Origin: Opitutaceae bacterium
GTDB taxonomy: Bacteria; Verrucomicrobiota; Verrucomicrobiae; Opitutales; Opitutaceae
DNA: 6,756 nucleotides
Assembly: GCA_031266495.1 (NCBI GenBank)
Contig: JAISAX010000572.1
Coordinates: 1-6,756, forward strand
Reading direction: 5' to 3'
Under the pieces are notes generated by a model. That model ran no database searches. It worked only from the letters and a program-made list of their open reading frames with translations, and was not told where the DNA came from. Shown here in pieces: positions 1 through 4,287 of this stretch. The stretch's first letter is position 1; every line of letters starts with the position of its first letter. The translations under genes and the position numbers were made by a program.

Positions 1-1
1 C

Positions 2-301
2 GCACGCTCTAACCCCCCGGCGCCGGGCTCGGCCGCTTGGCCCCGCCGGGGGCAACCGGGTTTCGTTTTGCCGAATGCAAACCTGCCGATCCCGATCCAG
101 CCCCCCCCCCCCCCCCCCCCGCATCCTGCGCTGATTCTCTGGGGCGGACGCGATTTGTGCTTCAACGACGATTTTTACGACGAATGGAAACAGCGCTGGC
201 CGCACGCCGAAGCGCATTACCTCGCCGACGCCGGCCACTACGTCCTCGCCGACGCCGCCGACGAGGTCATCCCGCGCATCGCGGATTTCCTGTCGAAGTG
301 A
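2..301 (+). CDS. alpha/beta hydrolase, C-terminal part (OleB/haloalkane dehalogenase-like), 5' partial
   Basis: The last ~56 residues (about 130-298) read as the C-terminal end of an alpha/beta-fold hydrolase. 'ALILWGGRD' carries the usual late-strand acid residue, followed by a 'DEWKQRWPHAE' helix, then 'DAGHYVLAD' with the catalytic histidine, and 'IPRIADFL' before the TGA stop. The spacing and the 'AGHYVLxDA' signature resemble OleB, the beta-lactone decarboxylase of long-chain olefin synthesis, and related haloalkane dehalogenases. That assignment is from memory of the family; general alpha/beta hydrolase is safer. The nucleophile elbow should lie upstream, outside the window. The frame is open to the window edge, but residues encoded before position 120 do not look like a hydrolase. 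They are Pro/Ala/Gly-rich and end in a polyproline run made by the C20 tract, so the frame upstream of the tract may be wrong. No oleC-like gene follows. Confidence 0.6.
   Translation, partial: ARSNPPAPGSAAWPRRGQPGFVLPNANLPIPIQPPPPPPPHPALILWGGRDLCFNDDFYDEWKQRWPHAEAHYLADAGHYVLADAADEVIPRIADFLSK
101..120. repeat. 20-nt poly-C homopolymer tract
   Basis: Positions 101-120 are an uninterrupted run of 20 cytosines inside the hydrolase reading frame, where it encodes part of a polyproline stretch. Just upstream are GC-rich palindromes: CCCGGCGCCGGG at 16-27 and CCCC-GCC-GGGG at 41-51. A run of this length is prone to slippage in vivo and to length errors in sequencing or assembly. Confidence 0.95.
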
Positions 302-352
302 GCGCATTGTTGCCCGGACATGGACGCAAATGCAGCTTGTTCCTGAATCCAC

Positions 353-358
353 AAGGAG
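353..358 (+). promoter_or_regulatory. ribosome binding site of the VapB-like antitoxin
   Basis: AAGGAG matches the anti-Shine-Dalgarno consensus but ends 13 nt before the ATG at 372, which is rather far. A second purine patch, GGAAG at 366-370, is too close to the start to act by itself. This is the only clear Shine-Dalgarno sequence upstream of any gene in the window, and it helps favour the start at 372. Confidence 0.45.
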
Positions 359-371
359 TGATACTGGAAGC

Positions 372-575
372 ATGAGGACGACTATGAACATTCCTGAAAA
401 AGACCTGGAGGAAGTCATGAAATACACCAAGGCCCGGACCAGGACAGAGGCAGTCACATTTGCGGTGGTGGATTACAACCGTCGGCAGCGTCTGGCCCGG
501 CTGGCAGGGAAGCTAGGCACCTTCCAGGACCTGATCACACCCGAAGAGCTTCAAACCATCCGGGCTTCCCGCTGA
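372..575 (+). CDS. vapB: VapB-type antitoxin (type II toxin-antitoxin)
   Basis: A 67-residue protein beginning MRTTMNIPEKDLEEVMKYT. It follows the pattern of the short VapB antitoxins (DUF2191-like): an N-terminal beta strand 'RTTMNI', a helix 'DLEEVMKYT', then 'RTEAVTFAVVDYNRRQR' (about residues 24-40), which completes the DNA-binding ribbon-helix-helix-like fold. A C-terminal toxin-binding tail follows, containing 'LAGKLGTFQDL'. Such proteins neutralise a PIN-domain RNase and repress their own operon. The start at 372 is chosen because family members begin 'MRTT'; an in-frame ATG at 330 would add 14 residues unlike the family. Base composition is visibly less GC-rich than the neighbours, which fits horizontal acquisition. 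The toxin reading frame begins 11 nt after the stop but is broken, so this appears to be an orphan antitoxin. Confidence 0.8.
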   Translation: MRTTMNIPEKDLEEVMKYTKARTRTEAVTFAVVDYNRRQRLARLAGKLGTFQDLITPEELQTIRASR

Positions 576-586
576 CCGGCCAGCCA

Positions 587-664
587 ATGAAACTCATCGA
601 CACATCGAGCTGGATCGAGGCGTTGAGACGCGATGGCGATGCCGCAATCCGTAGCCGTGTCCGG
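587..664 (+). pseudogene. vapC: VapC toxin 5' remnant (PIN domain, truncated)
   Basis: Eleven nt after the vapB stop an ATG opens 'MKLIDTSSWIEALRRDGD' followed by 'AAIRSRVR'. This is the typical start of a VapC PIN-domain ribonuclease: Asp5 is the first metal-binding acid, in the 'LIDTSSWIEALRR' strand and helix. Full-length VapC proteins are about 125-140 residues. Here similarity ends near residue 26. The frame stays open to 1018, but what follows is an arginine-rich translation of the antisense strand of the neighbouring LacI-type gene and contains none of the later PIN motifs. The other two frames after position 664 do not resume a PIN domain either, so this is a 3' truncation rather than a simple frameshift. 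No toxin activity is expected. Confidence 0.75.
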
Positions 665-688
665 CGGGGACACCGCCGCTCCCGCCAC

Positions 689-1771
689 CTACGCCAGCCG
701 CTCGATCAGCTCCGCCGCGGGGGGCCCGATCCGGCGGGTCGTTTCGTGCTCGATCCAGCGCCCCTCGATCAGCATCCGCATCGGCGTGGCCGGCGCGCCG
801 CGCTCGCCGCTCTGGAACAGGCTGATCAGCAACTCCACCGTGCGCGCCCCGATCAGTTTTTCCTGCTGGTCGATGCCCGACCAGTCCGGGTCCTGGCTGC
901 GCGAAAGCGTCGCCAGCGACACGTCTTCGGGCACGCGCACCCCGGTCGCCTCCAGCCACCCGCGCACTTCGGATACGTGCGCGATGATCGCCGTCGGCCT
1001 GTATCGATGGAACCATGACAGAAATCTCTCGCGCGCCTTGTTGATGTTGGCCGGTTCGTTCAGTCCGGGGATCGTGAACATCGGCACTACGGCGGGTTCA
1101 GGCCGCAGGCTCTGGTAAAAATAATAGGGTGATTCGAAATTGTGTTCGCAGCGCCGCAGCGTTTCCAGCGCGCTCACCATGCCGATCCGTTCGTGCCCGA
1201 GCTTGCAGAGTTGCCGCAACGTCAGCAGCGCCGAGCTGTGCTGGTGGTTGCACACCACGTGCATCCGCGGTGTCGCCAGCGAGTATCCGATTGCCACGCA
1301 CGTGAACGGTTCGATGTCCAGCGCCAGGCTGGCGCCCGCCACCGGTTGCGGGGAAAAAATCAGGCCGCGGATGCCGCGCGTGAGCAACACCTCGCGCGCT
1401 CGCCTGGCCGACATGCCTGGCTCCTTCAACCAAAACTCCTCCAGCCGGAATCCCATCGACGCGGCGAACTCCACCGCTCCCGCGTGAAACATCCGGATGT
1501 TGTCCTGTTCCAGGCAGGCCCGGCGCTCGGGAAACGAGTTGACCCACGCGAACGTGGACTGGTAGGCGGGCGGATTTTGCCGCCGCCGGTAGTGGCTGAG
1601 CGCCGTCAGCATCGGGTCCGGCGTGTAGCCCATCTCCTTGGCGACGGATCGGATCCGGGCGCGCTTGGCGGCATCGACATAGGTGTCGTTTTTCAGCGCC
1701 CGCCATGCCGTGGAAACATGCACGCCGGCTTTGGCGGCGACCTGCTTGAGGGTGACTCGGGGATGGATCAT
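689..1771 (-). CDS. LacI-family transcriptional regulator
   Basis: A 360-residue regulator. Residues 6-26 (VTLKQVAAKAGVHVSTAWRAL) form the N-terminal LacI helix-turn-helix, followed by the hinge region 'VAKEMGYTPDPMLTALSHYRRR'. From about residue 70 to 345 there is a periplasmic-binding-protein-like effector domain, with the family landmarks 'TRGIRGLIFSP', 'LGHERIGMVS', 'RPTAIIAHVSEV' and 'VPEDVSLATL'. It would bind a sugar-like effector and release its operator. The start at 1771 is the only methionine just before the DNA-binding domain; the frame remains open far upstream, but that part is antisense to the dehydrogenase. There is no Shine-Dalgarno sequence; the mRNA leader is a C/U-rich tract. 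An oddity is that the usual 'TVSRAL' of the recognition helix reads 'TAWRAL', with Trp in place of the conserved Ser. It is divergent from the sugar-oxidoreductase pair, which is its probable target. Confidence 0.93.
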   Translation of the reverse strand: MIHPRVTLKQVAAKAGVHVSTAWRALKNDTYVDAAKRARIRSVAKEMGYTPDPMLTALSHYRRRQNPPAYQSTFAWVNSFPERRACLEQDNIRMFHAGAVEFAASMGFRLEEFWLKEPGMSARRAREVLLTRGIRGLIFSPQPVAGASLALDIEPFTCVAIGYSLATPRMHVVCNHQHSSALLTLRQLCKLGHERIGMVSALETLRRCEHNFESPYYFYQSLRPEPAVVPMFTIPGLNEPANINKARERFLSWFHRYRPTAIIAHVSEVRGWLEATGVRVPEDVSLATLSRSQDPDWSGIDQQEKLIGARTVELLISLFQSGERGAPATPMRMLIEGRWIEHETTRRIGPPAAELIERLA

Positions 1772-1779
1772 GGTTGGTT

Positions 1780-1824
1780 GGAAGAGGAAAAGAGGGAGAG
1801 GAAGGGGGAGGGGAGGGGGGGGGA
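1780..1824 (+). repeat. 45-nt polypurine run with G-quadruplex motif
   Basis: Every base from 1780 to 1824 is A or G on the plus strand. G runs of 3 (1794-1796), 5 (1804-1808), 4 (1810-1813) and 9 (1815-1823) are separated by loops of 7, 1 and 1 nt, which meets the G3+N1-7 quadruplex pattern. The tract ends 8 bp upstream of the LacI-type gene's start codon, so that gene's mRNA leader is the complementary C/U-rich strand. Confidence 0.85.
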
Positions 1825-1833
1825 TGCTGGGTG

Positions 1834-1846
1834 TTTTTTGAAAAAA
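1834..1846. repeat. 13-bp perfect A/T palindrome T6-G-A6
   Basis: TTTTTTGAAAAAA is self-complementary around a central G. It directly abuts and overlaps the operator-like dyad at 1843-1856. It could be an intrinsically bent or protein-binding site. With no GC stem it is not a rho-independent terminator. Its right part, TTGAAA (1838-1843), is close to a -35 hexamer on the plus strand, but no good -10 follows. Confidence 0.45.
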
Positions 1847-1856
1847 TCCGGGTTTT
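1843..1856. promoter_or_regulatory. candidate LacI-family operator
   Basis: AAAATCCGGGTTTT is a 14-bp dyad in which 12 of 14 positions are symmetric. It is centred on a CpG (1849/1850), as in many LacI-family operators. It sits in the region shared by the LacI-type gene and the divergent dehydrogenase gene, and downstream of the proposed regulator promoter, where binding would block transcription of the regulator. Assignment rests on symmetry and position only. Confidence 0.35.
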
Positions 1857-1880
1857 GCGGTTTGTCTGAGAAAGTTTGCA

Positions 1881-1909
1881 GTTACAGGCCGTCGCGGCTC
1901 CAAAGGCAA
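1881..1909 (-). promoter_or_regulatory. candidate sigma-70-like promoter of the LacI-type gene
   Basis: On the minus strand TTGCCT (1909-1904) and TGTAAC (1886-1881) are separated by exactly 17 nt. Each hexamer matches 4 of 6 bases of the -35 and -10 consensus. Transcription would start near 1874, giving a leader of about 100 nt that contains the operator-like dyad and the C/U-rich tract. No comparably good promoter was found for the plus-strand gene at 2000. Confidence 0.3.
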
Positions 1910-1999
1910 CCTTTTCGATGCGCTACCGGATTTTTTTCCGCATCCCGCGGTCCTGTTTTTTCCCGCAGTATTCACCATCAACACCACCAATCGCTTGTT

Positions 2000-3172
2000 A
2001 TGAACAAAGTGCGCATCGGCATCGTCGGACTCGGCAACATGGGTTCCGGCCACTCTGCCAACATCCTTGCCGGCAAGATCAGCCGCCTCGAACTCACGGC
2101 CGTCGCCGACACCGACCCGGCCAGGCTCAAGCGCGTGCCCCAGGTCAAGGGCTTCACCTCGGCCGACGAGATGATCGCCTCCGGGCTGATCGACGCGATT
2201 CTCGTCGCCACGCCCCACTACGACCACACCACCATCGGCATCAAGGCCCTCAAGGCCGGCCTGCACGTGCTCGTCGAAAAACCCATCTCCGTGCACCGCG
2301 CCGATTGCGAGCGCCTCATCGCCGCGCACAAGGGCCGCGAAGGCAAGCAGGTGTTCGCCGCGATGTTCAACCAGCGCACCGACCACTATTACATAAAAAT
2401 CCGCAACCTCATCCGCAGCGGCGAACTCGGAGAGATCCGCCGTATCAACTGGATCATTACCGACTGGTTCCGCACCCACGCCTACTACGCCTCCGGCGGC
2501 TGGCGCGCCACCTGGGCCGGCGAAGGCGGCGGCGTCCTCCTCAACCAGTGCCCGCACAACCTCGACCTTTTTCAATGGATGTTCGGCATGCCGACCAGGC
2601 TCCGTTCCAAATGCGGTTTTGGCAAATACCACGACATCGAGGTCGAGGACGACGTCACCGCGCTCATGGAGTTTTCCAACGGAGCCACTGGCGTCTTCAT
2701 CACCTCCACCGGCGAGGCCCCCGGCACCAACCGCCTCGAGATCACTGCCGAGCGCGGCAAGCTCGTTTACGAGGCCGACAAGATCACCTACACGCGCAAC
2801 GAAACCCCGATGCGCGAATACTCCGAAACGACCACCCAGGCCTTTGGTCGTCCGGACAAGTGGGACGTCTCCGTCCCCGCCGCCGGTCACGGCGGACAGC
2901 ACAACGAGATCCTGCAAAACTTCACCGACGCCATCCTCGACGGCGCCGAACTCTACGCGCCTGCCCCCGAAGGTATCCACTCCGTCGAGCTGGCCAACGC
3001 CATGCTCCTCTCCGCCTGGACGGACAAGGAAGTGTCGCTTCCGATCGACGGCAAAAAGTACGAGCGCCTCCTCAAGCAGAAAATCGCCGAGTCCGCCCGC
3101 AAGCCGAAGAAGAAAAAAGTCACCAAAGCCTCCGTCGCCGGCGACGACTTCGCCAAATCCTTCCGCGGCTGA
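2000..3172 (+). CDS. Gfo/Idh/MocA family NAD(P)-dependent oxidoreductase
   Basis: A 390-residue cytoplasmic dehydrogenase of the glucose-fructose oxidoreductase / inositol 2-dehydrogenase family. The Rossmann domain (about 1-125) starts with the dinucleotide motif 'GIVGLGNMGSGH' (residues 7-18), has the acidic end of strand 2 in 'AVADTDP' (34-40) and the family lysine in 'VEKPIS' (92-97). The C-terminal alpha/beta domain (about 130-350) carries 'GGWRATWAGEGGGVLLNQ' and then 'CPHNLDLFQWM', in which His186 and Asp189 occupy the usual active-site motif. It probably oxidises a hydroxyl of a sugar, sugar acid or inositol; the substrate is not readable. The start at 2000 is the only methionine before the Rossmann motif; no Shine-Dalgarno is present. 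The tail after about residue 363 is unusual for the family: lysine-rich ('ARKPKKKKVTKAS') and likely disordered. An isomerase follows 75 bp downstream on the same strand, and a LacI-type regulator is divergent. Confidence 0.93.
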   Translation: MNKVRIGIVGLGNMGSGHSANILAGKISRLELTAVADTDPARLKRVPQVKGFTSADEMIASGLIDAILVATPHYDHTTIGIKALKAGLHVLVEKPISVHRADCERLIAAHKGREGKQVFAAMFNQRTDHYYIKIRNLIRSGELGEIRRINWIITDWFRTHAYYASGGWRATWAGEGGGVLLNQCPHNLDLFQWMFGMPTRLRSKCGFGKYHDIEVEDDVTALMEFSNGATGVFITSTGEAPGTNRLEITAERGKLVYEADKITYTRNETPMREYSETTTQAFGRPDKWDVSVPAAGHGGQHNEILQNFTDAILDGAELYAPAPEGIHSVELANAMLLSAWTDKEVSLPIDGKKYERLLKQKIAESARKPKKKKVTKASVAGDDFAKSFRG

Positions 3173-3192
3173 GCGGGTGCTCCCGCAACAAC

Positions 3193-3234
3193 TGCCAATT
3201 ACCACCTGCCAACTACTAATCACCAACTACTAAC
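3193..3234 (+). repeat. three tandem degenerate 14-bp repeats in the intercistronic spacer
   Basis: TGCCAATTACCACC (3193-3206), TGCCAACTACTAAT (3207-3220) and CACCAACTACTAAC (3221-3234) form three head-to-tail units. CCAACTACTAA is identical in the last two. The stretch is nearly G-free on the plus strand, so it should be unstructured in the mRNA. It fills most of the spacer between the dehydrogenase and the isomerase and ends 13 nt before the latter's ATG, where no Shine-Dalgarno exists. Confidence 0.75.
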
Positions 3235-3247
3235 TACTTCATTTCCC

Positions 3248-4039
3248 ATGAACATCACCCAGGTTGCCATTCAACTCTACACGCTCCGCGAACACTGCAA
3301 GACCGCCGCCGATCTCGCCGAGACCTGCAAGAAAGTCCGTGCCATCGGCTACGAAGCCGTCCAGGCCAGCGGCGTCGGCCCGATTCCCGAAGAGGAAATC
3401 GCAAAAATCATCAAGGACGCCGGCCTCATCCTCTGCGCCACGCATGAGAACGGTCAGAAAATCCTTGATGAAACCGATGCCATCATCGAGCGCATGAACA
3501 AACTCGGCTGCAAACTCACCGCCTACCCGTATCCGGCCGGCGTGGATTTCACCAGCCGCGAGTCCATCGACACCACCATCAAAAAGCTCGACGCCGCCGG
3601 AGCCAAAATGCGCGCCGCCGGCATCACCCTCGGCTACCACAACCACGGCATCGAGTTCGCCAGGGTTCCCGGCACCAACCAGACCTTTTTCGAGTACGTG
3701 TTTGCCAACACCAACCCTGAAAACCTCGTGGCCGAACCCGACACCTACTGGGTGCAATACGGCGGCGCCGATCCCGTCGTCTGGGCGAAGAAACTCGCCG
3801 GCCGCCTCCCCTTCATTCACCTGAAGGACTACACCTTTAATGCCGATCCGAAGGAGAACAAACCCATGTTCTGCGAGATCGGCGCCGGCAACCTCGACTT
3901 CAAGGCCATCATCGCCGCCGCCGAAGCCGGTGGTTGCCAGTGGTTCATCGTCGAGCAGGACACCACGCCCGGCTGCCCGTTTGATTCCGTCAAGCAGAGC
4001 TTCGACTACATCAAGGCGAATCTCGTCAGCCAGGAATGA
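3248..4039 (+). CDS. sugar phosphate isomerase/epimerase (xylose isomerase-like TIM barrel)
   Basis: A 263-residue protein of the AP-endonuclease-2 / IolE-type TIM-barrel superfamily, full length for this family. It begins 'ITQVAIQLYTLREHC' (strand 1) and has 'IGYEAVQASG' (strand 2), 'CATHENG' near 63-69, 'LGYHNHGIEF' (128-137), 'EPDTYWVQYGG' (163-173), 'FIHLKDY' (189-195), 'CEIGAGNLDFKAII' (209-222) and 'FIVEQD' (233-238). By analogy with relatives, the acidic and histidine residues in these strand ends (for example E136, D165, H191, E236) would bind a divalent metal that drives isomerisation or epimerisation of a keto/aldo sugar. No signal peptide is seen, so it is cytoplasmic. It lies 75 bp after the dehydrogenase on the same strand and probably forms a two-gene operon with it. 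The start at 3248 fits the family's N-terminus despite having no Shine-Dalgarno. The substrate cannot be assigned. Confidence 0.92.
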   Translation: MNITQVAIQLYTLREHCKTAADLAETCKKVRAIGYEAVQASGVGPIPEEEIAKIIKDAGLILCATHENGQKILDETDAIIERMNKLGCKLTAYPYPAGVDFTSRESIDTTIKKLDAAGAKMRAAGITLGYHNHGIEFARVPGTNQTFFEYVFANTNPENLVAEPDTYWVQYGGADPVVWAKKLAGRLPFIHLKDYTFNADPKENKPMFCEIGAGNLDFKAIIAAAEAGGCQWFIVEQDTTPGCPFDSVKQSFDYIKANLVSQE

Positions 4040-4095
4040 CGTCCGACGTAGTGCGGAACTCTACGGAATCAAACGGGCAGCGTGATCAGTCTAAC

Positions 4096-4206
4096 GGCAA
4101 AAGTCGGAAAGTCGGAAGTCATCACCGGCCCGCTTCAACGGGCCATCCTTGAGAGATGCTCCGCGCAGCGGAACCGCCGACGACCTTCGACCTTCCGACT
4201 TTTGAC
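4096..4206. repeat. 111-bp imperfect palindromic intergenic element with internal hairpins
   Basis: The left arm (4096-4120) and right arm (4182-4206) are inverted copies matching at 21 of 25 positions, with a perfect 12-bp core CAAAAGTCGGAA / TTCCGACTTTTG (4098-4109 / 4193-4204). Each arm is itself built from repeated GTCGGAA-like units. Inside are two further perfect hairpins: GGCCCG-cttcaa-CGGGCC (4127-4144) and TCCGC-gca-GCGGA (4160-4172). The folded form would be a long stem topped by a multi-branched loop. No open reading frame explains it. It may be a non-autonomous palindromic repeat (REP- or MITE-like) or a structured 3' untranslated element of the isomerase mRNA. Without other copies the two cannot be separated. 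Confidence 0.6.
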
Positions 4207-4287
4207 CTGTGACTGCACACTACCCCGCACTCGTACGTGGGAGTAACTTTTTACTAGACAAAGCCCACCCGTCCGGTCCCTGATTTT

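Noticed and set aside
37..375. A plus-strand 112-residue frame over the hydrolase end.
   Set aside because: It is proline/arginine-rich out-of-frame translation; the hydrolase signature is in the overlapping frame ending at 301.
1917..1944. GATGCG...CGCATC inverted repeat with an internal T7 run in the divergent region.
   Set aside because: A 6-bp stem with a 16-nt loop competes with another small stem (CGGA/TCCG). It may be chance, and position alone does not support a riboswitch or operator.
1969..1974. TATTCA as a -10 element for the gene at 2000.
   Set aside because: No acceptable -35 hexamer lies 16-18 bp upstream (about 1946-1951 reads CGCGGT).
1772..3226. The minus-strand frame of the LacI-type gene stays open for ~485 codons upstream of position 1771, making an apparent 845-residue protein.
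   Set aside because: The extension is the Gly/Val/Asp-rich antisense of the dehydrogenase gene, with no recognisable domain. The LacI DNA-binding domain begins right at the methionine at 1771.
3193..3234. The tandem repeats as a CRISPR array.
   Set aside because: Units are 14 bp, degenerate and directly adjacent, without spacers or cas genes.
4047..4065. CGTAG-tgcggaact-CTACG hairpin just after the isomerase stop as a terminator.
   Set aside because: The stem is only 5 bp with a 9-nt loop and no T tract follows.
4242..4255. AGTAA-cttt-TTACT hairpin before the RHS-type gene.
   Set aside because: A short AT stem without GC pairs or T tract; too weak to call a terminator or operator.
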